Assembly (NCBI RefSeq): GCF_901827185.1
Contig: NZ_LR594673.1
Coordinates: 124,001 to 188,000 of the forward strand
Direction: 5' to 3'
Source: Variovorax sp. PBL-E5
Lineage (GTDB): Bacteria > Pseudomonadota > Gammaproteobacteria > Burkholderiales > Burkholderiaceae_C
Length of the DNA: 64,000 nucleotides
How positions within the stretch are numbered: the stretch's first letter is position 1; each line of letters starts with the position of its first letter. Shown here one piece after another: positions 33,332 through 41,348 of the stretch. The position numbers and the translations under genes were made by a program. Below the pieces are notes generated by a model. The model was not told where the DNA came from. It worked only from the letters and a program-made list of their open reading frames with translations, and searched no databases.

Positions 33332-34135
33332 ATGAACACATCGCCACCCCAACCCCCACGCCACCAGATGTTCGCCACCAGTCTGGCCAACGGGCTGTTG
33401 ATTCTCAAGAGCTTCAAGGTGGGGGAACCTGCGCTGGCCAATCGCGAATTCGTCGAGCGCACCGGGCTGTCCAAGGCCACGGTCTCGCGTCTGACCTATA
33501 CGCTGGGCGAACTGGGGTTTCTGAGGTACGACGCCGAGCAGCGGCGCTACCGCCTCGGCTCGGCGACGCTGGCGGCGGGCTATCCGCTGCTGGCGAGCCT
33601 GACCATCCGGCAGGTGGCGCGCCCCTTCATGAAGGCGCTGGCCGACCACGCGCGCGGCTCGGTGTCGCTGGGCATGCGCGACCGCTCCCATATGGTGTAC
33701 ATCGAGACATGCCGCGGCCATGAGGCGATTGCCTTTCGCCCCGACATCGGCGGTTCGCTGCCGCTGCTGACCACGGCCATGGGGCGGGCCTGGCTGGGCG
33801 GCACCAGCGATGAACTGCGCCGTCAGGCACTCCAGCAGATTCAGGCCGAAGACCCGGGCGCATGGAAGAAGCACCGCGGTGCCGTCCAGGCGTCGCTGCG
33901 CAGTCTCGAGGCGACCGGCGCCTGCGTCGCGCGCGGCGACTGGCAGCAGGATGTTCACGCGGTCGCGGTGCCGATGCAACGCGTCGTCGACGGCGAGACA
34001 CTGGTCTTCAATTGCGGCGTGCCCGCGGTGCTGCTGGGCCGCCGCACGCTCGAGACCGATGTCGGTCCGAGGCTCGTGCGCATGGTTCGCGACGTGGAGC
34101 GCGCCTACCTGGCGCAGCAGCGCACCGCGTACTGA
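33332..34135 (+). CDS. IclR-family regulator, tandem copy 1
   Basis: 267-residue IclR protein: winged helix at about residues 12-75 (FVERTGLSKATVSRLTYTL) and an effector-binding domain at about 90-255. It is clearly paralogous to the next gene; aligned segments such as SKATVSRLTYTL, YPLLAS and RQVARPFM recur there almost unchanged. ATG 33332 is the first plausible start. Divergent from the acyl-CoA dehydrogenase operon, which it probably controls. The tandem partner may act on the enoyl-CoA hydratase/CoA-transferase genes on the other side. Confidence 0.9.
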   Translation: MNTSPPQPPRHQMFATSLANGLLILKSFKVGEPALANREFVERTGLSKATVSRLTYTLGELGFLRYDAEQRRYRLGSATLAAGYPLLASLTIRQVARPFMKALADHARGSVSLGMRDRSHMVYIETCRGHEAIAFRPDIGGSLPLLTTAMGRAWLGGTSDELRRQALQQIQAEDPGAWKKHRGAVQASLRSLEATGACVARGDWQQDVHAVAVPMQRVVDGETLVFNCGVPAVLLGRRTLETDVGPRLVRMVRDVERAYLAQQRTAY

Positions 34136-34146
34136 AACCGACTTCC

Positions 34147-34935
34147 ATGGCCATGCGTCCCCGCGGGATTCCGCAAGACAAGCAGTTCGCCGGCACCCTT
34201 GCCAAGGGCCTCGAACTTCTGCTGTGCTTCAAGCCCGACGAGCCGTTGCTGGGCAACAAGGAATTCGTCGCCCGAACGGGGCTCGACAAAGCCACCGTTT
34301 CACGTCTGACCTACACGCTGGTCCAGTTGGGCTATCTGCGCCACGACACGCGACTGGGCAAATACCGCCTCGGTGCGCCGGTCCTGTCGATGGCCTATCC
34401 GTTGCTGGCCAGCATGAACCTGCGCCAGATCGCGCGGCCGTTGATGAACGAGCTGGCCGACGAAGTGCGAGGCACCGTGAGCGTCGGCATTCGCGATCGC
34501 GCCGAGATGGTCTTGATGGACACCTGCCGGTCGGAGGACGGCGATGCGCCGCTGATCGATATCGGGGCGTCGATGCCTTTGCTCGCGACCGCCATCGGCC
34601 ACGCGTGGCTGGCCCGCGCCGAACCGAAGGAACGGGAGGCAGCGCTCAACCAGATCAAGGTGCGCTATCCGCAGCAGTTCGCCGACCATGCGCAGCGCCT
34701 GCCGCAGGCGCTGCGTGATTTCGCATCGCGTGGCTACAGCACGAACCCGGGCTACTATCGCCGCGATCGGCTCGCGGTCGCGGTGCCGGTGGCCACGGCG
34801 GTGAACTCCGAGATCGTGGTGTTCAATTGCACGGTGCCTGCTTCTCAGGCGCCGGCACGGGAAGTCAGGCAGCGCGTGGGCTTGCGGCTCGTCACGCTGG
34901 TGCGCAGCGTGGAAGTGGCGCTGGGTCTGCGCTAG
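34147..34935 (+). CDS. IclR-family regulator, tandem copy 2
   Basis: 262-residue IclR protein, paralogue of the gene 11 bases upstream. The helix-turn-helix is at about residues 10-72 (FVARTGLDKATVSRLTYTL), with the effector domain following. The starting ATG 34147 is the first of two (MAMRP). The 3' end overlaps the stop of the enoyl-CoA hydratase gene on the other strand by four bases. Two adjacent paralogues could form heterodimers or respond to successive intermediates of the flanking CoA pathways. Confidence 0.9.
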   Translation: MAMRPRGIPQDKQFAGTLAKGLELLLCFKPDEPLLGNKEFVARTGLDKATVSRLTYTLVQLGYLRHDTRLGKYRLGAPVLSMAYPLLASMNLRQIARPLMNELADEVRGTVSVGIRDRAEMVLMDTCRSEDGDAPLIDIGASMPLLATAIGHAWLARAEPKEREAALNQIKVRYPQQFADHAQRLPQALRDFASRGYSTNPGYYRRDRLAVAVPVATAVNSEIVVFNCTVPASQAPAREVRQRVGLRLVTLVRSVEVALGLR

Positions 34936-35801
34936 GCGCCCGGCTTGGCAGCTGCGCGCGCGGCGAAGAACCGGCGGCGCAATTCCCTGGATTCCGGGCT
35001 GTCCACCAACACCTGGATCTTGGCCCTCTCCAGCATCAGCGCATCCTCGAAGGGCATCGTCAGCGAGGCCTCGAGACATTCGAGGCATGCCAGAGGCGCA
35101 GGGAGGCTGGGACAGGTTTGCGCGATGCGCGCCCGCTGCGCCTCGAAGTACGCCGGGGCATCGCCGTCGAAGCGCACTTGACGCGCCGAAGTCACGGGGA
35201 GCGACCCGGGGCCTTCATCGGCCGCGGTGCGCGCCAGTGACAGCGCTGCGTCCAGCAGATCGCCGGACGCCACCGCGTCGAGCAAGCCGCATGCGCGCGC
35301 CTTGTCAGCGTCGATCGCATCGCCCGACACGATCAGGTCCAAGGCCGTCTCGATGCCGACGAGGCGCGGCAGACGCTGCGTTCCGCCGCCGCCGGGAAGG
35401 ATGCCCAGCTTGACTTCCGGCAGCGCCAGTCGCGTGCCTGTCGCCGCGATGCGGTAGTGGCAGCTCATCGCCAATTCCAGGCCGCCGCCGAGCGCGTTGC
35501 CGTGGATGGCCGCTATCACCGGCTTGCCGGCGGCTTCGATCAGGCGGTTGATGTCTCGCAGCATCGGCTGCGTGGTTGCTTTCGGTGTGCCGAACTGGCG
35601 GATGTCCGCGCCGCCGCAGAACATCCTGCCGGCGCCGGTCAGCACGATGGCGCGCACTTGCGGGTCCGCCAGGGCTTCTCGCAGATGGGTGTGCAGCGAT
35701 TGCCGCACTTCGTGCCCCAGGCCGTTGACGGGCGGATTCAGCAGCTGGATCTCGGCGACATCGGCGTGGCGCCGGTAGGTGGTGATGGGTGGGTTCGTCA
35801 T
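34932..35801 (-). CDS. Enoyl-CoA hydratase, FadJ/FadB-like N-terminal half only
   Basis: 289-residue crotonase-fold protein. Oxyanion-hole and catalytic elements are present: CGGADIRQFG near 63, GNALGGGLELAMSCHY with the first catalytic Glu near 105, and LPEVKLGILPGGGGTQRLPR with the second near 127. The C-terminal 80 residues resemble the linker of trifunctional FadJ/FadB proteins (MPFEDALMLERAKI, SPESRELRRRFFAARAA). The protein then stops, without the 3-hydroxyacyl-CoA dehydrogenase half. A stand-alone hydratase descended from a multifunctional enzyme is likely. Co-transcribed with the CoA transferase gene 42 bases upstream. Confidence 0.85.
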   Translation of the reverse strand: MTNPPITTYRRHADVAEIQLLNPPVNGLGHEVRQSLHTHLREALADPQVRAIVLTGAGRMFCGGADIRQFGTPKATTQPMLRDINRLIEAAGKPVIAAIHGNALGGGLELAMSCHYRIAATGTRLALPEVKLGILPGGGGTQRLPRLVGIETALDLIVSGDAIDADKARACGLLDAVASGDLLDAALSLARTAADEGPGSLPVTSARQVRFDGDAPAYFEAQRARIAQTCPSLPAPLACLECLEASLTMPFEDALMLERAKIQVLVDSPESRELRRRFFAARAAAKPGA

Positions 35802-35843
35802 TCCTGGGGCAGGGCAGGTCCAATATCGACAGGGAGTGAAGAA

Positions 35844-37076
35844 TCAGATGACGCGCGCGTCCTTGAGCCGCTGCAATTCGGCGCCGTCCAGCCCCAGGGC
35901 CGCGAAGACTTCGCCGTTGTGCTCTCCGACACCCGGACCCGAACGCGGCACGGGACTGGGACTGCCGGAAAAGCGCGGCACGACGCAGGGCGCCGGCACG
36001 CTGCCGAGGTCCGGATCGGGCAGGCGGATGATCGCTTCCCGCGCCTGGAAATGCGGGTCGGCAAGAACGTCGTCGATGCCATAGACCTTGCTGAAGGGAA
36101 CCTCGTGGCGGCTCAGCGCCGCGGCAAGCGATTCGAAGGATTGCGCCGCGCACCAGGATGCGATGATGCCGTCCAGCGCGTCGAGGTGGCGCAGCCGATC
36201 GGGGTTGGTGGTGAAGCGCGGATCGTCGAGCAGTTCGGGCCGCCCCATGGCCTCGCAGATCCGGCGAAAAATGGACTCGGAAGAGCCCACGACCGTGACC
36301 CAGACCTTGTCCGATGTCTTGTACATGTTCGAGGGCGCCGTGTAGGTGGCGCGGGTGCCTGCACGCTGCCGCACCTCGCCCAGCTGCTCGAACTCCACCG
36401 CCAGCGGCTCCAGCAGACGCAGCATGGCTTCCGTGGCCGACAGGTCGATCTCGCGACCGGGCAGGTCCGGGCGCCGGCCGCGCTCGGCCATCGCGGAGGC
36501 AATGGAAAAGGCGCCGAACAGTCCGGCAACCACGTCGCCGAGCGGATAGTTCATGTGCTGTGGGCTGCCGTCTGCCTCGCCCGTCAGGTGGGCGAATCCG
36601 CTCATCGCCTCGAAGATGCGTGCGAAGCCCGGGCGCTGGGCGTAGGGACCGGTCTGGCCGAATCCGGTCAGGCGCAGCACGGTCAGGCGCGGGTTGACCG
36701 CGTGCAGCGTGGCGAGATCGAGTCCCCAGCGATCCATGGTGCCGGTGCGGAAGTTCTCGACCAGCACATCGAACTGCGGCAGCAGCCGCAGGAACAGTTC
36801 CCGCCCTTCGGGCTTGCGCACATCCAGGGTGATGCCGCGTTTGCCGCGATTGGTCACCTTCCAGTAGAGCGCGTTCCCATCCTTGACCGGGGCGAGCGTT
36901 CGCAGGGAGTCGCTGCCATCGGGTAGCTCGAGCTTGACGACTTCAGCGCCCAGGTCGGCGCACAGGGTGGCCGAGAAGGGCGCGGCGATCACGGTTGCCA
37001 TGTCGAGAATGCGGATGCCGGCCAGCGGCCCGGCGTTCGCGGCAGGAGTGCCAGGGGGCGGCGTGGAGGAGGTCAT
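35844..37076 (-). CDS. CaiB/BaiF-family CoA transferase (class III)
   Basis: 410-residue class III CoA transferase that moves CoA between acyl-CoA and a free carboxylate. N-terminal GIRILDMATVIAAPFSATLCADLGAEVVKLE region, RGKRGITLDVRKPEGR, and the catalytic Asp candidate in PLGDVVAGLFG near residue 178. ATG 37076 gives the usual length. First gene of a two-gene minus-strand unit with the enoyl-CoA hydratase; it would activate the acid degraded by this set. The donor and acceptor acids are unknown. Confidence 0.9.
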   Translation of the reverse strand: MTSSTPPPGTPAANAGPLAGIRILDMATVIAAPFSATLCADLGAEVVKLELPDGSDSLRTLAPVKDGNALYWKVTNRGKRGITLDVRKPEGRELFLRLLPQFDVLVENFRTGTMDRWGLDLATLHAVNPRLTVLRLTGFGQTGPYAQRPGFARIFEAMSGFAHLTGEADGSPQHMNYPLGDVVAGLFGAFSIASAMAERGRRPDLPGREIDLSATEAMLRLLEPLAVEFEQLGEVRQRAGTRATYTAPSNMYKTSDKVWVTVVGSSESIFRRICEAMGRPELLDDPRFTTNPDRLRHLDALDGIIASWCAAQSFESLAAALSRHEVPFSKVYGIDDVLADPHFQAREAIIRLPDPDLGSVPAPCVVPRFSGSPSPVPRSGPGVGEHNGEVFAALGLDGAELQRLKDARVI

Positions 37077-37151
37077 GGCACATCGATCCGTTGGAAGCTG
37101 AGTGCCCCGAGTTTCATGGCGCGTCGCATATGCCGCAATCCGCGTTTTGAC

Positions 37152-37162
37152 ATGTTAAACAT
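37152..37162. promoter_or_regulatory. ATGTT-A-AACAT inverted repeat upstream of CoA transferase gene
   Basis: Perfect odd-centred 11-base palindrome, 76 bases upstream of the CoA transferase start, in the 287-base gap shared with the divergent efflux gene. Its size and AT-rich arms suit a regulator operator, for example of the adjacent IclR proteins. The rest of the 37077-37363 gap shows nothing else I can name. Confidence 0.3.
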
Positions 37163-37363
37163 CAACCGATGGCAGATGCATCACGAGTGCCCCGGATGGC
37201 GCTTGCAAAAGGCGGCCGGCCGCTTCGCACATGGTTCACATGGTTGACTGCGCCCGTGGTTCTTTCCAAACGCGGCACAATTCCAACTGGCAATCAGCAT
37301 GCGATCGCCAGCCGGCGTGCCCGGCTGTCGCGCCGTTCGCGTGCTCTCTCCCGATGACGATGG

Positions 37364-39034
37364 ATGGTCGCGCGTCCCCATCATGAACGGGCGGCTTCCG
37401 GCCGCCACAACGGCCCGCATGTGACTTCGATATCCAAGCTTGAATCCGCGTACTCGGCGCGGCAGAGACTCTCGAACCGGGATTCGCTGATGGCGATGCT
37501 GGGCCTGTGCTTCGTGGCCACCCTGGTGGCGCTGGACCAGACCGTGGTGAGCACCGCGCTGCCGGCCGTCGTCGCCGAACTGCACGGCTTCGATCTCTAC
37601 GCCTGGGTCGCGACCTCGTACCTGCTGACCTCGGTGATCACGGTGCCGGTGGTCGGCCGCCTGGGCGATCAGTTCGGCCGCAAGCCCTTCGTGCTGACCT
37701 CGATCGTGATCTTCAGCGTGGCGTCCGCGCTGTGCGGCCTGGCCAACAGCATGGACGCGCTGGTGCTGGCGCGCGCACTGCAGGGCCTGGGCGGCGGCAT
37801 GCTGGTGGGCAGCGCCTTCGCCTGCATCGTCGACCTGTTTCCCGATGCCGTCGTTCGCCTGCGCTGGCAGGTCATGATGGCGTCGGCGTTCGGCATCTCC
37901 AACACGCTGGGGCCGTCGCTGGGCGGCCTTCTCACCCAGTACCTCGGCTGGCGCTGGGTGTTCTACATCAACCTGCCGGTGGGCCTCGTCTCGCTGTATT
38001 CGGTCTGGCGCTTCCTGCCGCACTTCCGCCATGGCATCGCCGGCGCCAAGGCCCGCATCGACTGGCCCGGCGCGCTGCTGATCGCGACCGGCCTGGGCAG
38101 CATGCAGCTGCTGGTCGAGCTGGTGCCGCAGCGCGGCTTCACCGTCTCGATGATCTGTCTTCTGGCCGCGTGCGGCTTCGCCTTCGTCGCGCTCTACTGG
38201 TGGGAACGCCGCGCCGCGCATCCGCTCATTCCGCTGGAGCTGATGCGCAACCGGGCGCTCGCGAGCATGTTCCTGCTGGCGGCCGCCAGCGGCTTCATGA
38301 TGTTCTCGCTGCTGGTCTACGTGCCCCTGATGTTCCAGGGCGGCTTCGACCTGTCGGCGCGCACGGCCGGGCTGCTGGTGACGCCGCTGGTGGCCTTCAT
38401 CGCGGTCGCCAACATCGCCAACAGCCGCATTCTTCTGCGGTTGCCGCATTCGGCCATGATGGTCTACTTGGGCTTTGCCATGACGACCCTGTGCGGCCTG
38501 TGCATGCTGCTGGCGCGTCCGGTGTCCTCGCACGGCTACCTGCTGGCCGTCATGATGTGCGGCGGGCTCGGAATGGGGCTGATGATGCCGAACCTGACCA
38601 TCTCCATGCAGCAGTCGGCGCCGAGAGAGCATGTGGGCATCGCGATCGCGCTGCTCCAGTCGCAACGCATGGTGGGCGGCATGCTCGGGACGGCGCTGAC
38701 CGGCGCGGTGGTCAACTGGGCCTATCGCAGCGGGATCGGGCGTGCGCTGGAAGACAGCGCCGATGGCGCGTGGCGGCAGCAGCTGGCGGACCCGGAGGTG
38801 CTGCTCAACCACGACATGCAGATGGCCCTGTTGAGCCACCTGGCCGCGGCTGGCAGGGACGGGACGGTCCTGATCGGCATGGCGCGCGAAGCGCTGGTCA
38901 GCGCCATCCACACCGGCTTCTGGCTGACCATCGCGGTCGGTCTGTTCGGCTTGCTGGGCGTGCGCCATATGCCGAAGATCAGCTTCCGCTCGAAGTCCAG
39001 GATCCAGCCCCAGGAGGGCTTTCACGAGCTTTGA
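37364..39034 (+). CDS. MFS drug efflux transporter, DHA2 (EmrB/QacA) family
   Basis: 556-residue inner-membrane proton antiporter with about 14 predicted helices. Motif C-like and family blocks include LDQTVVSTALPAVVAEL near 70, GRLGDQFGRKPF near 108 (motif A) and NLPVGLVSLYSVW near 205. It probably exports a hydrophobic compound. The start ATG 37364 gives a 45-residue basic N-terminal tail; a later start near residue 40 is possible. No membrane-fusion partner is adjacent, so it would work alone. Divergent from the CoA transferase gene. Confidence 0.88.
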   Translation: MVARPHHERAASGRHNGPHVTSISKLESAYSARQRLSNRDSLMAMLGLCFVATLVALDQTVVSTALPAVVAELHGFDLYAWVATSYLLTSVITVPVVGRLGDQFGRKPFVLTSIVIFSVASALCGLANSMDALVLARALQGLGGGMLVGSAFACIVDLFPDAVVRLRWQVMMASAFGISNTLGPSLGGLLTQYLGWRWVFYINLPVGLVSLYSVWRFLPHFRHGIAGAKARIDWPGALLIATGLGSMQLLVELVPQRGFTVSMICLLAACGFAFVALYWWERRAAHPLIPLELMRNRALASMFLLAAASGFMMFSLLVYVPLMFQGGFDLSARTAGLLVTPLVAFIAVANIANSRILLRLPHSAMMVYLGFAMTTLCGLCMLLARPVSSHGYLLAVMMCGGLGMGLMMPNLTISMQQSAPREHVGIAIALLQSQRMVGGMLGTALTGAVVNWAYRSGIGRALEDSADGAWRQQLADPEVLLNHDMQMALLSHLAAAGRDGTVLIGMAREALVSAIHTGFWLTIAVGLFGLLGVRHMPKISFRSKSRIQPQEGFHEL

Positions 39035-39038
39035 CGTG

Positions 39039-39054
39039 CGGTCGCCGCCGACCG
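39039..39054. terminator. Candidate bidirectional hairpin between efflux and recombinase genes
   Basis: CGGTCG-CCGC-CGACCG forms a perfect six-pair stem in the 44-base gap between convergent stop codons. No T tract is present, so termination is inferred from position only. Confidence 0.35.
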
Positions 39055-39078
39055 TCGCCGATCCCGAGGGGCCGCAGG

Positions 39079-40104
39079 CTAGACGACCTGCTCGGGTCCG
39101 GCGACCACCCGCCGGTACTTGCCCATCGCTTCGACTTCGATGCCCAGCCAGCGCGCCACCTGGTCCGCGTCGGTGCCGCGGCGCAGCTGGCGCAACGCGA
39201 AGGTATGACGCAAGCGGAACGATCCGCCATCGGCGACGTCCAGTCCGGCGTCCGCGAACACCTGCCTGGCTGCCAGGTACTGCGCTTCCTTGCTCCACGG
39301 CTTGCCCGTGCGTGTCGACGGAAACAGGAAATCGCCGGCGATCTTCGACTCGGCACGCACCTGCAGCCAATGCTGCAGCAGCTCGCCCGCCCACGGTGCG
39401 ATCGGCGTCTCGCGCGCCGGTGAATTGCCGTTGCCCGGCACGGCGATCTTCCAGGGCCGATGCCGCGCGCGACCACCTTGCGAGGTCGGCGCCTGCAGGG
39501 TCAGGACCCGGACATCGCCCGGCGTCAGCCCGGCGCCGAGTTGCAAGGCCACCGCGACGCGGTTCCTGAGTTGCTGCCAGCTCAGGGCGGTTTGGCCGTC
39601 GCGGCGCGTGCCCGTTGCGGTCGGACGAGGGCGCGCGTCCGAAAGGAAGGTGATCAGGTGCCTGGCCTCGGAGACCGACAGAAACTCGGGCAATGGATCG
39701 GCATGTGCGGCCTCCGCATAGCGAACGTGCGGCTGCGCCGCGATCCAGTCGGCCGCGGCCGTGTTGGCGCGCGCGCCGGTCGCTGCCGCATGGTGGCGCA
39801 ACACCCGGTCGATCAGCCGCAGCAGCCGCAGCGCATGGCGCGGGGAGAGCGACAGGTCTGCGCTCTTCATGCCGAAGCGCGCCTGCTGGAACGCGCGCAG
39901 ATCGCCAGTATCCAGCGACGCGAGCGTCACGGTAGGCGACTGCCCCAGGCACCATGCGGTGAAGCTGCTCCACATGTCGCGATAGACCTGGATGGAGGAG
40001 GGCTGGCGCAGGGCACCGGCGTCGCGCTGGTCCGTGAGCCAGCGCTCGAACGCGGCCTGGTGGGTGCCGCTCGAGGCCTCATCGAACAGGGAAAGGGGTT
40101 GCAT
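39079..40104 (-). CDS. Tyrosine-recombinase-like protein with altered catalytic residues
   Basis: 341-residue protein with a SAM-like core-binding domain (about residues 15-110) and an integrase/XerC-like catalytic domain (about 140-340). The C-terminal block FRLRHTFALRQLRRGTDAD and WLGIEVEAMGKY aligns with the canonical HxLRHTFA, LGH and Tyr boxes. R299 and Y330 are kept, but the first Arg slot is T194 (GLTPGDV), the HxxR His is F296 and the third-box His is I322. It may be inactive, act as a DNA-binding regulator, or use an unusual active site. It is divergent from a toxin-antitoxin pair, and inverted repeats begin four bases upstream of its ATG. Confidence 0.8.
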   Translation of the reverse strand: MQPLSLFDEASSGTHQAAFERWLTDQRDAGALRQPSSIQVYRDMWSSFTAWCLGQSPTVTLASLDTGDLRAFQQARFGMKSADLSLSPRHALRLLRLIDRVLRHHAAATGARANTAAADWIAAQPHVRYAEAAHADPLPEFLSVSEARHLITFLSDARPRPTATGTRRDGQTALSWQQLRNRVAVALQLGAGLTPGDVRVLTLQAPTSQGGRARHRPWKIAVPGNGNSPARETPIAPWAGELLQHWLQVRAESKIAGDFLFPSTRTGKPWSKEAQYLAARQVFADAGLDVADGGSFRLRHTFALRQLRRGTDADQVARWLGIEVEAMGKYRRVVAGPEQVV

Positions 40105-40107
40105 CTA

Positions 40108-40219
40108 AAAATACGCTAACGGCAAACGTGTGGGTGATGGTCGCGGCAGTGGAACATAATGAAAGGAGCTGGATAGCAGGTGTTCCTGGATTAGAAACTG
40201 GTATACCGTTAGTGTATTT
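40108..40219. repeat. Pair of 19-base inverted repeats upstream of recombinase-like gene
   Basis: The sequence at 40108-40126 (AAATACGCTAACGGCAAAC) recurs inverted at 40201-40219, matching at 16 of 19 positions. The spacing of 74 bases and the position, from just before the recombinase ATG into the divergent gap, suit core sites for that protein or operators for its autoregulation. Confidence 0.6.
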
Positions 40220-40273
40220 GCGTTCAGCCCACATCGCCCATAGAGTATCGGAGAGTCTCCCGTGCGATCTGGA

Positions 40274-40289
40274 CATTATTGGCATAATG
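40274..40289. promoter_or_regulatory. Palindromic operator of the toxin-antitoxin operon
   Basis: CATTAT-TGGC-ATAATG is a perfect inverted repeat ending 22 bases before the antitoxin ATG and covering a CATAAT -10-like box (40283-40288). Phd/YefM antitoxins typically autorepress through such promoter palindromes. No good -35 is visible, which would fit a weak promoter. Confidence 0.55.
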
Positions 40290-40311
40290 ACCCGAACGCA
40301 ATCGTACCGTC

Positions 40312-40659
40312 ATGATGACCGAACTGATCAACCTCGATGACCTGCCTCGCCAGAACGCCTCACAGGTCAAGAACAAGTGGGGCGATGTTGTACGCCAGGT
40401 CCATCGGACAGGCAGCGTGGCCATCACCAACCACGCCGCGGTCGAGATGGTGCTGCTCGACGCCGCCACCTACCGCCAACTGACGCAGGATCTGCTTGCG
40501 CTCAAGGCACGAGAGCAATCGGTCCTGGACGAGCTGGCCGATCGGTTCGCCGCGCGGCTGGCCGTGCTGCAACAGCCCGGCACCGTTCGCAACGTGACGG
40601 CGCTGTTCGATGCCAAGGGCAGGCTCGGCAAGCGGCCCAAGGCGGGCGCGTCGTTCTGA
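40312..40659 (+). CDS. Phd/YefM-family antitoxin
   Basis: 115-residue protein. Residues 15-58 match the prevent-host-death/YefM DNA-binding fold (NASQVKNKWGDVVRQVHRTG, then VAITNHAAVEMVLLDAATYRQL). The C-terminal half is charged and probably disordered until bound to the toxin. The start is ATG 40312 or the next codon, ATG 40315. Its stop overlaps the toxin start (TGATG), the standard coupled arrangement. It should neutralise the zeta-like kinase and autorepress through the palindrome upstream. Confidence 0.85.
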   Translation: MMTELINLDDLPRQNASQVKNKWGDVVRQVHRTGSVAITNHAAVEMVLLDAATYRQLTQDLLALKAREQSVLDELADRFAARLAVLQQPGTVRNVTALFDAKGRLGKRPKAGASF

Positions 40660-41348
40660 TGAAGTCGCGGGCCGCACGCCCGTTCATCTTCGTGCTGGCT
40701 GGCGTCAACGGCGCCGGCAAGAGTTCGGTGGGCGGTGCCATGCTGGTCGAACATGGACTCGACTGGTTCAACCCCGACACCTATGCGCGCGAACTGACGG
40801 CACGGCTGGGGCTGAGCCTGGAGGAGGCCAACGGCCACGCCTGGGAGCATGGCCGTTCACAGCTCGACACCGCCATTTCCAATGGCACCAACCACGCTTT
40901 CGAAACCACGCTGGGCGCCACGACCATCCCGGCGTTGCTGGCTGCGGCCTCACGCACCCACGACGTCCTGATGTTGTATTGCGGATTGGCCTCGCCGAAG
41001 CTGCATCTGCAGCGCGTCAAATCGCGCGTCGCCAGCGGCGGCCACGACATCCCCGAGAACAAGATCCGGGAGCGCTGGGTCGCCTCGCGCCTGAATCTGA
41101 TCCGACTGCTGCCGCAATTGACTCGCCTGCAGGTGTTCGACAACAGCGCCGAAGCTGCCGTTGGCGAAGACATTCCCGACCCCGTGCTGGTGCTCGAGAT
41201 GGTCCATGGCCGGATGAGCCTCCCCGCAGCAAACGACGCAGCGGCCTTGCAAGCGACGCCCGCCTGGGCGCGGCCGATCGTCCAGGCGGCCATCGAGCAG
41301 CAGGCCGGCATCAACCGGCGTCGCGCTCCCGCGCCGCCAGGTGCATAA
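40659..41348 (+). CDS. Zeta-toxin-like P-loop kinase
   Basis: 229-residue P-loop kinase of the zeta/UNG1 type. Walker A GVNGAGKSS is at residues 14-22, a DWFNPDTYAREL block with the candidate catalytic Asp near 38, and NHAFETTLGATT near 77, typical of zeta-like proteins. Zeta toxins phosphorylate UDP-N-acetylglucosamine and block cell-wall synthesis. It is paired with a Phd/YefM antitoxin instead of the usual epsilon or PezA partner. ATG 40659 overlaps the antitoxin stop. Its 3' end overlaps the etfA 3' end on the opposite strand by 38 bases. Confidence 0.82.
   Translation: MKSRAARPFIFVLAGVNGAGKSSVGGAMLVEHGLDWFNPDTYARELTARLGLSLEEANGHAWEHGRSQLDTAISNGTNHAFETTLGATTIPALLAAASRTHDVLMLYCGLASPKLHLQRVKSRVASGGHDIPENKIRERWVASRLNLIRLLPQLTRLQVFDNSAEAAVGEDIPDPVLVLEMVHGRMSLPAANDAAALQATPAWARPIVQAAIEQQAGINRRRAPAPPGA

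Noticed and set aside
37181..39973. 930-codon open frame on the minus strand over the efflux and recombinase genes
   Set aside because: It is antisense to a clear DHA2 transporter gene, its translation is low-complexity and rich in Arg, His, Gln and Asp, and it has no recognisable domain. High-GC shadow frame.
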